Assembly (NCBI GenBank): GCA_022885665.1
Contig: JAGQDJ010000044.1
Location: 434,632 to 498,631 of the forward strand
Source of the DNA: Triops longicaudatus
Lineage: Eukaryota > Arthropoda > Branchiopoda > Notostraca > Triopsidae
Reading direction: 5' to 3'
Length of the DNA stretch: 64,000 bases
Shown here in pieces: positions 1 to 13,414 of this stretch; within the stretch, counting starts at the first letter, position 1; every line of letters starts with the position of its first letter. Position numbers and translations under genes: made by a program. The notes under the pieces are model-generated. The model was not told the origin of the DNA, made no database searches, and was given only the letters and a program-made list of their open reading frames with translations.

Positions 1-2797
1 TACAAATTGCCTTTACGACCTCAAAGCTTGGAGGCTTTCACTAAAAGTTGCATGCAGAGTAGGGAGTATAAAAGCAACGGGCATCACCCGAGGGAATAGT
101 TTTAGGCGCAGCAACTTTTCTCTAACGAACATATTCCCCAAACACACAATAGTTAGCTTAACTTCACACAAAAGTATATATCACGGCTTCATTTATCTCC
201 AAGGCCTAACTTTGTACCTTGAAAAGATCACATCAAAGTCTCTGCTGGCAGATGAAAGATCAATCCACCTGTGGCTGTGTCAAAGTGCTAGCAATCTCGC
301 ACGGACTTTCCTTCCCCGAAATTGTCGATAACTCTAACCTTACAAAAACTTGGTATAAAAGTATTGGTGCATTTAATTAAGAACCAAAACAGCTAGTTCG
401 GTTCTTTTATCCACATTTATTTTAAACGTTATTTTGACTGCGTGGATTTAGCCTTTTTGATTTTTCTTTTAAAAATGTTGCTTTTAATTTCAGATTGTCC
501 TTATTCTTTTGCATGAGGTCGCCAGTAATGAAAAGTGGTCGAAGTAGTAGTGCATGTGTATTATATTATTTTTCTTTTTGAGTTCACTACGCTTCCTTTT
601 AGGGAGTAAATGTATCCGAGAGCTAACTTTTAGTTATTACAGTGTAATTCGGTGAATTATAATTTCTTGCACACATGTCTTGGCAATCTAACAAATACAG
701 CCGTCACGTTTTTGGCATCAAGCGTGCTGGACAGTAGTAATTAGTAAGAGCAACGAATTTTGAAATGGCTGTGATGGAACGATACTATCACAGAGGGAAA
801 CTACACGACTCCGTTGTCCTCGGCATCTTTATTCCTTAACAAGCGTGCTGTCGGAAGTTGTTCTGCCTTAGTTCGTGCCAGTCTTCATTCTCTGTGGAGT
901 TGGTGCCCTACAGTTTGCCTCTTTCGTCATAGAAAGCTGCTGTTCCGTCCGTTCTCACGTTTATACCTTGGGTGGAGTTACTTGGCACCATTATCTTTTC
1001 ATGCGCAACTTCAATAGCTCAACTTCCCATTCCTCTGGAATTTTGTCTCTTTTGTGAGATGCTCCACAAACAACATTTCTTTACGTGCGGCTAGGTAGAC
1101 AAAAAACAACACTAATTGTGTTCTCTACAAATCAGCTACATTCCTTATAAATCAATACTTATTTTTCCGAAGTAACTATGCTTTACTACAGCGACATCGG
1201 TTTCTTATATTCGTACAAAATTTAGCCGAGAGAGTCTAACTCGAACAAAACCTTTAATAGTCTAGAGCCGTCAGCACGTGTTGTGTAGCTATGTAGTCCC
1301 CAGAGATTATGAAAATGGAACACAGGTCTACTGTATTACTTCCAGCGACATGGTGTAAAAGAAATCGGTTCCGACAGAAAGGTTACAAGTCAAAGGTTTA
1401 TTGATTGGTTCACTTCTTGTGTTGAAAAAGGCAAAGCTATGGTTTTTTACTTGGTTTAAACAGTAATCTACTAAGTAAAGAAGCGATGCAGTGCATTTTG
1501 TTGAGATTCTTGGAGACGAAAACAGTCTTTTGATCTCCATAAACTACCTGACACAACACTGATACGCATTTTGTTACTGGAAATCCTAAAAGAATTGTAC
1601 CATTGACAGGATTTTTACGTCAAGTCCGCGATGCAACAAAATGGCGAATATGAGTAACGTATAATAATAGTTTTGCGTGAGGGACTTGGTAAGGATTCAG
1701 AGCTGCAATGAGCATGCACTCCGAATGCAAAAGTATGCAGAAACCTTGCGTACCATTAAGGGGGTCGCGTGCTCCAGTGACTTTCTTTGCTGGCCATATT
1801 TTGCTTTTACAGCATTTTTCTTCATAAGATAGACAACGTAAAAAGTCTCACATGCAAAACTCGAGAATATAAATTTTTAGTGAAATAACATTTTAAGAAG
1901 TCTTAAAAATGAAATATTGCTACAACGGTGATTGTAATACATGACGATTACGTCGTTCATTCTCTATTGGCCACCTTATAATTTGCTATTAATTTTGCTA
2001 TTAATTTGCATTTATTAGTCTTAGTAATTTAAAATTATTTAATAATCCTTTATTTTTTGTCTGTGTGTAACTTCTGTAACGGTTTGTATTGGAGACAGAG
2101 AGAAGGGATATTGTGCTGTTTTAAATATATATTTTTGACGTTTAATTTTCCATCTTTCGTCGTGCAATCGCGAGCACTTTAATTTGTGGACCTGAGAGAA
2201 GTCGAGTTCTGAATTTAAGGAGTGAAATATCAGAGTCACAGAGCTACATAGAGGCAACTTGGTCATAAAGACTTTGAGAAGTCAAAAGTGAGATAGTGCT
2301 CGGGAGTGAACAAGCCGCAACTACACCCCCGGGGGAGGTGGCTTCAAGGTACGTTCCTACTGACATCTCACCACGAGATCCTCTTCCATATGTTAAAAAG
2401 ATCCTCTCTCCATAGGTTGAATAGCGCAAAAAAAAATGATAAAGAGACACAACAGAATCCTAAAATTTTGCACTGAACGTCGTTTAGTTTACGACGGCAT
2501 GTGCAAGTACTAACCTTCGAGTCGTGAGAATGCTCTTTATTTCTTATCGCAAGAAAATTGCAAGCTTAATGAGGCGTAAGTACATTTTAACAAAGGACAT
2601 GAATGCATATCGCCTCTGGGTTTTAATTCCAACTGAAAACGCATAGACAGTGCACTCCAAAAAAAAAAAAAACGCAAACGCAGAACTGAACGTCAGGAAC
2701 CAAATTAAAGTTGTGCAGTACAATTATGCTTTGTCTGCATAGCTGAAATGTTAAGAGACTTTAATTCCTTTCTTGGTCTACTTTGTTTCTTAAGCAG
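1..2797. other. No supported gene; probable 5' flank of the KChIP gene
   Basis: No open frame here resembles a known protein and the ORFs are short and overlap on both strands. A TATAAAA box lies at 67-73 in a locally GC-richer stretch and could be a core promoter on the + strand. The first coding exon of the downstream KChIP gene must lie here or beyond the window edge, but I could not identify it. The rest is AT-rich intron-like sequence. Confidence 0.4.
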
Positions 2798-5700
2798 AGA
2801 ACGAAACTGAAGATTCGGTGGAAGTCCCTGTGGTTCGTTACAGGTCTGATGGATTGGATGCATTATGCCGTAGCACGAAGTTTGCACGAAAGGAATTGCA
2901 ATTGATGTACCGAAGTTTTAAACAGGTAAGTTTGAAAACGTTGACTGAGTTGGGTAAAAGGTCTTCAGAATTTAAAGCATGCTCCGATCGCTATAAATAC
3001 AGCTGAAAAAAATGAATACTTTTGCACCAGGAGTGAAAACTGCATAAATTACTATAGAAATTTTGATTTCCGTAACGCAGGTCTCAGAGCTCTGAAAATG
3101 GGATAAAATACTGAGCAGTGTCAGAAACTTTCACCAAGAACACATATTATCGTGATTTCCATATCTGTGATAGATCACATATTGCGTGATTTCCAGGAAA
3201 TCTTTGAAATGAGAGAGTCCCTGGAGCGAGTTCGTGACAGTTAGCGCGACTTCAACTTCAGGATTCGACGAAAGAGCAAATTATACGATTATTCGCACGG
3301 GCGTTTTGCAAATGCGAAGGCTAACACCCGAGGTTGATAAATAGTGCACCATTTCTAGTAGAACCCAAATCATGATCATGACCGTTACCTTAAGTTTAAG
3401 TTGCTAAATTCCATAAGAGCCTGGTCTTGAGCTGTTACGCTCCTCATGAAAAGCGAACGTGCTTTACATCAGATGTCTTTTTATTATAACGTCCAGTTTT
3501 GAGTCCTACAGAACTTTTCTATAGCATTTATGTCAAACTTCTGTTCCCAGCTGGGAGAAAGAAAAAGAAAAGCAGAAAAGCACACAATGTGAATTTTGCA
3601 AATTTTACGGTCGTATTTTTAGATTCGTGGAAGCAGTGATCTAAGACTTCATCTATGTAAGTAAAGAAAACATTAGAACGCGTAAGTCGCAGTATTAGGT
3701 CAGTTTTATAAAGCAGAGAACGTCTAAAACTTTGTGACACATAAAGTAAAGGGCGGGTAACAAAACCCGCTTAGGTTGCTTTTCCAATAGTTAGCGCATA
3801 TTTTGGCCTAGCATTTCGACTAAAGACTTGTTATGTTACGATAAAAGGGCGTGGTGACGGTCGTCTACGTAGCAGCAATACGTGCTCTATCACGGTAACC
3901 CTGCCATTAGAGGAACCCCACAGCACTACTTAATGTTACATTCGATTAACTTCGTCTAGTATCTTAACGCATCTGAAGTTACGACAATCTCGCATGGTAC
4001 AATCTAACTAGGAATCACACGAACAAATTTTTAGCGATTATGCGAACTTTTGAATTTTTATTACAAATTTAGCTCGCTTTTTGTTAAGAGAATTGTTATT
4101 GTTATTGAGAATTTAAACTGAAAATTTCGTCGAAAGTTTCAGAGCAAAAGAATTTTTAGTTGTTTATTTTTCACAGCAAACTCTAAGTACTATTTAAGAT
4201 TAGCTGTTGAGTTGTTTAGCATAAACTGCCGATTATGCACTGGTTGCTATGTAGTAGGTAACTTGATTGTGCGGTGCAATTATGTTTTATATTCTTCTTT
4301 TCATGTTTAATAATTTTTTAGTTACTGAGGTAACTGTATGCCCTTTTCATAACTGTTCTTATTTGTACATGACGCAAAGGACTTTTATCAATGCTTTTAA
4401 TGTTGGAATATTTTCTAGTGTGTGTTGATCCTAATGAACTATACTTCGTAATTTGAACGCATTATTGTTTTGCATTTTATTTTTTAAAAAATATTTATTT
4501 AAATAAAGGGATATTTGTGTGGATAAGTTCATATATTTCGGGCTTGCAATGGTATGCGTTTGTATCGTACGCTCAACGGAAACCCCCTCATAACTAAACG
4601 AGTGGGAAGATTCTTTATCGATGAAGTAGAACTGGGCATCTGTTCAAATTCAAGTGCAACATTAGTGTTACCCCTATTGCAGGGTGACAAAAGCGGTAGT
4701 TCTTTCTCTCTACTTTTTGTGTGACAACACTGACGCGATACGTTACAACCGTGAGTTAAAAAAGATAGACGAACGGCAGAAAATATAACACACGTGTCGA
4801 CCTGACTGTGAATGTTGACGAACGACCCGACCCTCTTGCTTTCTTAGTCCTAAAGAGGATGAATAGACCTTTTACTGTGACTCCTATACTATAGAAGTCT
4901 TAAACGTTGTGAGGGTGCTAACAACTGGTACCCAGCTTCCGCTGTCAGTCACATCTTACGTTTGCGTACAGAATATAAAATTGTACAGTTTATACGACAA
5001 TCAGTTTAATAAAACATCAGACCCTATACATATCTCATGAGCCGTAATGGTGCCACGACGCTCATCATATCCTTCAAAATGTTTTCTCTTTCTTTCTACT
5101 TCTAATTTTCACACTTTCAACTTACCACTAGCCTTAACATATGAATCGACACTGCAAAACGTCCCAAATTTGTAACACTATACAGGTATTTTTATTTTAT
5201 TTTTTTCTTATCTTGTACCTCGCAATTATCTCCGGCTAGTCGTTTTTTATTCTTGCAAACGTGTAAGGAATGAATACACGTCTTAATTTGAGCTCACAAA
5301 GAAGTAACAGCCCAAAAGCTCAGCAATTGCGGAAGTAAGCCAGAAAAAAAGAATTTGATATTTCTTTTTTATTTTCGTGCATTTAAAAAAATAAAATAAA
5401 AAATAAAAGAGGATATGGTAGCTGTGGTTCATTAAGCCTTGATTAAAGCCTCTAGCAGAAACGAATGTAAGTTATTCCAAGAGTCCATTACGTGTCTTCG
5501 ACCGATCAGTAAAGCAGTCGTCCGTCGTTAACACAAAATAACGAGGGCCCCATCAGGCACAAACCAAGTTACCCGAGTGGATGATACTGTATCCAGCAAG
5601 TACGGAGCCAAAACGAGGCTAAGACCATTTCAGGGGAAAAAAAGACATGAAGAATAGGATGTCCGTCGAGCCAAAGCCAACTTGCTCTCACTTCCGGAGC

Positions 5701-8700
5701 GAAATCACGAAAAAGGAACGCGCCTCCGCGAATTCCGTTTATGTACATAATACCCGGTTGTTGGACCGGACGGGCCATTCCATTCAATTCAATGTTTCGG
5801 AGCTCTTTCTAGGAGTCTCATATGGTCGTTAATGATTTTTTTCCTTCACTTCGTTACATAACGTCTGCTCAACTAAGATTGCTGTCACCTTATATTGTGT
5901 TCATGGAATTTTCTTCACGACATGGTTCGGAACTGTAAGAACAACTCGGGATGTTAGGCAAATCGCCACGCTCACACCGGGTCTTTTTATGTGAATTAAA
6001 AAATCAGGACAAAAAATGTTCACAAAAGACGGTAGCGTACCCAAGCATAAGGTTAACCTTTTTCATTTTTACTTGGAAATTAATTTTCCGAGAAAAGCTA
6101 CACACCAAGGAATACAGCCTATTACTTTATGGTCGTGAATTTATGGTACGCTATTAAGTTTCTTCTTCCTATTCACTCCATAGGAAAAAGTTTTACTATA
6201 CAGCGCATTTCAGGTTTAATAGGCAACTTCGTCGGCCACCGGCATCCTAAGAGGGAAAAAAACTTAGAATGCTGTATGAACATGTTCGGTGCTCCTTCGC
6301 TTTTGGTGTAGAAACACCTTCAATTTCGAAGAAATTGCGCTTTAAATTCAACTAATGCTGTACATATCTTCTTTCAGCTGGGCCGTTAATAAATTATAAA
6401 CGTTAAATAGACTCCGACAATAAGTCTTTCCATTTCTCAGTTTGTAAGTGCACTAATTATGGATCCAACTGATTCCGGAGAATACTATAGAAATCTTGTT
6501 CGACGAATCCCAAACAGCCATTCAAATACTGAAAGTACTGACACGATGTTAGAATAGTGTCGATATTGACCAACCTGGTTCGAGTGATTCACTTCAGCCA
6601 TCATCGAATCAACGAGCGATGCAAAAAGTTTAAGCTGAATCACAGAATGACTGGACAACAGCTGTCGTTTCTCTCTGCTCATCTGGCGTGAAGCCGAGCT
6701 TGGATCTGAGGGTTGCGAAAAAGCCTGCGGCAGTGCATTTTCCATAGTAGAAATGAAATACGGATTACTTCTATTTTTTTCCCCAAGTAGCATAGCGTGT
6801 GTCATTTCTAAAAGCGACAGTCAAGTTCCCAGACTTGTGAATAGCGAAATGTCTCCAAAGTTGGATTCCACATAATGGCACAGCGCTGTGCTGTGTAGAA
6901 AACACTGAAAAGGGGATTGGACCATCACGCAATCAATATTCGTGATTAGAATGGAAGAAGTTCACTCTAATCCAAATTTACAAACGCCAACCGAACCCCA
7001 AGCCGCAAAACCCACCTTGCAGCTCCCACATGATGAAACTGCACTCAAAGGAACCCAGTTAATGGAGAGAGAAGACCCCGTGGGGGCAACAATAACGCCT
7101 TGAAACGTTCGCAGTAACCAAAGCCATAGCTCATGGCAGAAAGTGATTAACTTTGTTCACCAGCAGGTTATGAGAGAATTAGCATGCTCTGTTAAGTACA
7201 CAGTGAAAAAGTCAAATCACAGAACTAGGATGCAGTTTTAAGGTTTCACAAATCAAGCAATACAAATGACAAATTCTATTCTTCGGGAAAATCTCTAATA
7301 ATTCTTTTTCTCTTTCTATTTGCAGGAATGTCCTAACGGTCTCGTCAACGAAGCTACGTTCAAACGCATCTACTCCCAGTTCTTCCCCCAAGGAGGTAAT
7401 GTAAAAATATATAGTTTCGGAGTGTATTGCTTGCTTAGTAATCCACGTGTCTAGGAAACGACTAAACACAGAAGGCTAGTAACCCTGTCGTTAGAACAAA
7501 AGCATGACCCCGGAACAAAAAGAACTATTAATTAAGGGTAAAGGTCAGTATGGCTTCGTTAGGCGAGAGTAAGCATCGAATCTAATCCGTAAGACAATCA
7601 ACTGAGAAACTATACGTGACGATTTCTACTATTCAATCCTTGTCATTCCCTGCGCAATCGGACCTAGAAGACAGATCGTTGCCTAAGTTGATTGTATGGA
7701 AGTACCGTTGATTGTATGCATTAATAAATAACCCGTATATCATGTACGGATTATTTTTTAACGCAGACTTTCTTGTTTTTGGGATCTCTTTTCGGAGTTA
7801 AGAATTTTTCACTGCAGGACTTTTGAGAACTTTACTCTTAGATATATTACATTGACATTGAAAGATTTCTGGAATATTAGACAAAATAATTTTTGAATCT
7901 TTCCTGACAATTTTATATCGTTCCAACGTTTAGGAGTTTTACTGCATAGATTTTTCAAGATTTCACTTTTAAAATATTAAAATACCAGTAAAGTAACTTT
8001 AGCAAACCGTTTCAATATTTTCAGACTTTTCGGAATTTCATATTAGAAAGGAGCAATTTTTTATTTCACCAAGACCCTAACACCGTATCTACAACCGAAT
8101 AAAAACAAAAAGTCATCTGCGTAGTTCGTCTTTCAAAATCGTTTTAGGTAACTACATCAAGGGTAATTAACCTCCAATTTTGTTTGGTTTCTTTCGATAG
8201 ACGTATCCCAGTACGCGCACTATGTATTTAACGCGTTCGATGTGCGGCACACTGGTGTCATCAGTTTTGAGGTAAGAAAAACTGTTTCTTATATCATTGA
8301 CACAGAAAGCAAAGCAGCGACGACTATCTTTTGGGGTAATTACGAAAGCAGAAGAAAAATAATGCGAACGAGTAGCTAGTGGGGTGATAACGAGGACACT
8401 GCTTATGCTTTGTTTGTGCTCTTTATCTGATCGATCAGGATGTACAAGGTCACTCGCATATAAGGCTCAGGTTGACTCGCTTTACTAAAAAAAAAAAGAA
8501 AAGTAAGCGAGCATTCATCATTGAAAGTGCAACAAGCCACTGTTTCTTTCCAAATCCACTCGCCTACAATTGGGCCGACAAAGACATTTGAAGTTCAAGT
8601 TGGTTAGCCCAGAAAAGCGGCTCAAGTATCCAATCCGTTGATAGCATCCACAGAACGATTTCACGTGAAGCTCGGAGTACTCATCAAGAACTTCTTTGAT

Positions 8701-11700
8701 ATAGAAAATGGGATATTTTTTTCTTCCCCGAACTGGTCACTTGAATTTTCTATTTCTATATACGAGGTTCTTAGGCTTGAGAAAGTCCGAAACTGAACAT
8801 AAAAGACTCTTCGGAAACAAAATTAACTATCACTGCGTCTGCGAGACGCCCTTGGTTCTCTGTACTAACCCGTTCATGACCCGATCTAAAAAAAAGGAGC
8901 CTATTGTACGGAAAGGATCTGAACTACGAAAAGCTCACACTTGGCAATTGATCAAGAGCATTCGGCCCTAAACTATCCTTTGGCCCTTTGCTAACCAGTG
9001 ATGCGAAGGTTTAGTGACCATTAGTGATCACCAAGACACTTGGCGAAACAAATATTTTTTTTTCTTCACGATGAAAAACTTGATTCATGGAGTAAAGAAA
9101 TGAATGAGATTTTCTCATTTGGCCCTCGGACGTAATCGGGAATGAAAGAAAAATTTCATTGCTAGCGCTGGGCAACAGACGAAAGAAAATTGGATCCCAA
9201 TAACAGTTTCGGCAATTTGTCAAAGCTGCTATCGAAAAGACTGAACTCTCTACCATAGTTAGGATTTACATAGAGCAACGCTGTCCCAGTAGAGATGTAT
9301 GGACACCATTGCCCACGAAGCAATTTTAGAAGGTCCAAATGCATTTCTTCGTTCTGTCTTTGGCCCCCGTTTTTCAAAGAACAGGCTGAGAAAATGCCTG
9401 CAGATTGGCGCGTCTCTTTTTCTGCTTACATCACTGTAAAGCACATTGTCAACCTACATTATGTATAAATTTGGCTGTATTTTATTTTACCACACAGCGA
9501 TAAGGGCTGGATGGGTGGGAGGTGGGAATTCTCTTGTGAGTTAAAACGGAAGCGTTGGGCCACTCTGGGCGACAATGAAAGTGGAACTGTCCCTACTAAT
9601 GCTAAATGCACTGATTTTACAAATGCTTTTCCTATGACTGATACTGACCGTTCTGTAAGTTATGTGTGAGCAATTAACGTCCTCGAATTCTGCTTACAGT
9701 AGGAGTATGTGTGGGTATTAAAAATAAGCTATTTCCAAGCTAACAGTTTTCAAACGTATTTGAATTTTGACTTTGCCGTCGCGTATTTATTGACCATGAC
9801 TTGTGATAGAAATGGTGTCACAGGGCTTTCTGTCCAACTTAATCATATTCAATTCCAGTCTTTTTTGGAATGTGTTTACTTTCGCCTGACGGGCGAATAT
9901 ACTCGTCTATATCTATTGATTTCCTCGTGAGAGAAACTGCACAAAAAGGATGTACTGATGCATATAAGAAACAATTTACAAATGTTGGACGAAAATCAGG
10001 ACACAAAGGCAGCACAAAGAAAAGGAAATAAAAAAAAAAATTCCGCAAACACTTGCGCGTGAAGACCTGTAAAAGGAAAATACCTCTCGCGCACGCTTTT
10101 CTAGACCTTCTCGTATTTCCGATGATGCAGTGTAAAACATCCTTGCTTTAAGACACGAAAATGCTGCGTTCGAAACAATGCTTTATTATTTTATTAGCTT
10201 TATTTTAATAATTATTTTATTTTATTATCTTATTAATTACTTTTTTGTACTGAATGGATTTTTTATAAAGTGCACCAAAAGACGTACCTCGGTTAGCATT
10301 ATACTTAAGTTTTGTATGCAGGTGTTAATTTCGTTATCTTGCTTTGTGATTGAAGTTTTGCTTTTTGTAGTGTGTAAATGTACAACAATCATCGTCAGAA
10401 AGACGAGTTCATGCCACAAATATTTTTTCTTGTTCAAAATTGTCTTCAATTCCTTACACTAAGTAATAAAGGCTGCAAGGAAGGGAGTGGGGGGGGGGGG
10501 TGTCTTTTAACTTAAAACTGACGCAATGGCCATGGGTTAGCCACAGGAGATAATCTAGAGAACATTACACTTCATTGCACCCTACACAGGCGAATGGGTT
10601 TTTCTTTCCCGAGAGTTCGGTGATTTGAAATGCGTGAAACTCACAGCGCGTTCCGAACTCATCGATTCGCGCTTAACGATAGGAATGCCTCACGCAGTAC
10701 AGCTTCTTCATTTGAGAGGGAACATCGTAGTACGTGACTGTAATACCCCAAATGATTAATTACGCGGGGCATTCTATCTACCAAGAAGCGTTATTGTCCT
10801 AGAGAACTACCCGACCTAGTACGAGTTGGGCTAGTCTGGAAACTTTCGAAATGCTCTACGAAGCTTTCCTTGATGGGTCATGGATGTTCAAAACTCGCTT
10901 AATTTCCGTAGGTATATAAGTTTCCTGTAGGACAGGGGTCGGCAACCTTTCCTCCTTCATGGGCCGTTTAAAGCCATGTGAGGTGGCTGGGTGCCGGATC
11001 AAGACATTTGAGGTAAAGGGGGGCCGGATTAGCGAATTGAAATACTTAATCGGGCATTACTTAACCAAAAAATAAAGACTCAAAAAGAATTAATTTTAAA
11101 TTAAGTTTGCACTTACTTGTAAAGTACTGAGATTTTGTATGCCCTTTTGTAACTCTAATTTGCTACGTAAGATGTAATTCTGTCAGAGGCTTCGCAGGCC
11201 GGATAAATTGGGTATTAGGCCGGTTCCAGCACGCGCCCCGTAGGTTGCCAACCACTGCTGCAGGAGACAAAGGCAGTATTAATTCAGAGTTCGGGCTTTT
11301 TGAAGCAGCTTTTTTCGAATTAATTCTTAGAAGTATAACTTTCATATTTCACTTTTCCTTCTTTAGGAGTTCGTGATGTGTTTGTCCGTGTTATCCCGAG
11401 GATCCGCTTGTGACAAACTAAGGTGGGCATTTAATCTGTACGACCTGGACGGCGACGGAGTCATTAGTCGTCAAGAACTACGGGAAGTGGTTGGAGCTGT
11501 GCATAGGCTAATGGGCGCCCCACCTAAATTAGCTAGCGCGGCTTCCTCAACAGCACAAGAACTTGACTTATCGTCCACAAGCTCGAGTGGTTTAGCAGCG
11601 GCAACAGGAACCTCACCGTCGTCCTATTTGACGGAGGATATGCTAACTGATCGCCACGCCGACAAGATTTTCCAAGTGAGTTTTTCTTTGACGTTTCCAC

Positions 11701-12122
11701 ATAATTTTTCTTTAATTGCCTGCATATCTCAACTGCATGGTCAAGCCAACGTTCTGTTTTTCCTTTTTTTGTTTTCAAGTCTAAGGCAATGTGAGTTAAT
11801 AATTACAAAAATAAGACAATAAACAGGCGCTGCATTTTATCATGAATCGCGATCATTTTCCGCTGCCCTGTCCACGATATCATGTGTCCTGCATTTATTC
11901 TGTAATAAGATGTAGTTACTTTCTCTTCGTGTCCAGAAACTGGATCTTAACAAAGACGGCCTCATAACCATGGACGAGTTTTTGGAAACTTGCTTACATG
12001 TGAGTATTTTTCGTTCACTGTCTCTCAAGGCATATTTGTATCGATTTTCGAGTAACGTAACATTTACTTTCTAGGATGAAGTCATTGCCAAAACAATGGT
12101 GTCCTTGGATCTGATTTCATGA
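2798..12122 (+). CDS. Kv channel-interacting protein (KChIP)-like EF-hand calcium sensor, N-terminus missing
   Basis: Exons seen: 2798-2925, 7326-7395, 8201-8271, 11367-11675, 11937-11999, 12075-12122 (stop TGA). Phases agree at every junction. The family belongs to the neuronal calcium sensor group; KChIPs bind the N-terminus of Kv4 channels and modulate A-type K+ current. The first exon has the KChIP signature (RYRSDGLDALCRSTKF, then RKELQLMYRSFK). EF1 is degenerate (ECPNGLVNEATF), EF2 is DVRHTGVISFEE, and EF3 (DLDGDGVISRQE) and EF4 (DLNKDGLITMDE) are canonical Ca-binding loops. The linker between EF3 and EF4 is about 30 residues longer than in vertebrate KChIPs, and rich in Ser, Ala and Thr. 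The exon at 2798 begins inside a codon, so at least one upstream exon with the variable N-terminus is missing. About 229 residues are visible. A calsenilin/DREAM-type paralogue is the same family and cannot be excluded. Confidence 0.9.
10489..10500. repeat. Poly-G run of 12
   Basis: Twelve consecutive G in an intron of the KChIP-like gene. It is a simple homopolymer and a likely spot for assembly length error. No function is inferred. Confidence 0.8.
10933..11257. mobile_element. Non-autonomous hAT MITE (Charlie-like ends) in a KChIP intron
   Basis: The element opens with caggggtcggcaacct and closes with aggttgccaaccactg, a 16-bp terminal inverted repeat with two mismatches. This is the well-known terminus of Charlie-type hAT transposons. 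It is flanked by an 8-bp target-site duplication, ctgtagga (10925-10932) and ctgcagga (11258-11265), with one mismatch. Eight bp is the hAT standard. The 325-bp body has no coding frame and carries GGCCGG-type subterminal motifs on both sides. The mismatches show it is an old insertion. It sits about 100 bp upstream of the exon that starts at 11367. Confidence 0.85.
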
Positions 12123-13414
12123 GTTCGGCCTCGCTATTCGTGGAGACTCGGAGTACTTTTTCTAATTTTATACAGAAAGAATTGTGTGCGGGCTCAAGAC
12201 GTAGAGCAAGGCATAGCGTGCTAGGACCTGCCGTAAATATTAATCCGTTTAGGTGCTAGTCAGTGGTTCTGTGTCAGTCATATCATAACAATATACTAGG
12301 CCGCAGCGGGCCTACATCGGGTATAAAACGTTGTCGAGGATGCTTTTGATGTTGCCAACGACTCCTTATAGCCGTCCTCTGCTCTTCTTTACGTCACACT
12401 GGCCTGTCTGGCTTACTTGCACGTGTAATGGCTGCAGTTTCTAGCGAACTTACTAAGAAGCCAAATTACCTATTATTAATGATCGTGGTTGTTGATGACT
12501 TGTACAGAACGTGTGTTACTATATTGATATGGAGATTAGAATATACATTTACTGTGAAAAAACATTGTCACCTTTTATTCCGCACATGTCCAGTCTATGA
12601 TGATAATTCGTACAAGTGGAGCTGATAGAAAATGCGCCCTGATGGTTTGCATCCGTTCAAAGACGTAATTGCCAGGTACTATGTTTTTCAGCAGTATTGA
12701 TCAACATATATTACGCACAAAGAGAGGAAGAAAGTGAAGCTGAAATCACGACAACACAGTTTATATTTGGCTTATTCACTTCTCGATGTTGAAAAAGAAT
12801 TGAAACATCAAGTAGCACGCGCGTTGCAAATACCGTAGACGGTTAAGCAGAGTAGGCGGAGCAAGACTTTAGCGCCGATTTCAAAACTTCAAACAATAAG
12901 TTACAACATTTTGCGAAGTTGTAATATTAATGCGCTATTTTAGGTTATTATTCACATTTATATGCTGCCTATTTATTGTATTATTTTTCATATCAGAATT
13001 TACTATCATCGGCATGTATTCTGTAAATAAAATTGCTTTCCAGAAATGTGTCTGCTTTGACCGAAATGCTTGAAGCGCCATTTGTGGGCGATCTGGGTCC
13101 TTGTTAAAAACAATAACTGAACGTCAGCGACACCACGAACGCCCGAGACGTGTACAAAAACGAAGCACCGTATTAGATATTTTAATTGTATTAATATTTG
13201 GCACTCCATCTGGCACCATGTTCGAGGATAAATAATATCCTATTTCTTTCGCTTAACACATAACACACCTCTTCTTGATACAATGAAATTATTTAGGAAA
13301 TTGCAAACTTGTCGTCAAAAAGGAATATTTTAATAACAATAAAATTGGACTAGTTTAACAAATAATAAAGGTTCTGAAAATGAAGTATCAAATGGAATGG
13401 TAGAAAAACCAGTT
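12123..13414. other. Convergent intergenic spacer between KChIP and PLC beta
   Basis: This holds the 3' flanks of two tail-to-tail genes. An AATAAA at 13026-13031 on the + strand could end a roughly 0.9-kb KChIP 3' UTR. No ORF here resembles a protein family. The sequence is AT-rich. Confidence 0.4.

Noticed and set aside
6485..6805. 106-codon minus-strand ORF in a KChIP intron
   Set aside because: No recognisable domain, no splice support, and length compatible with chance.
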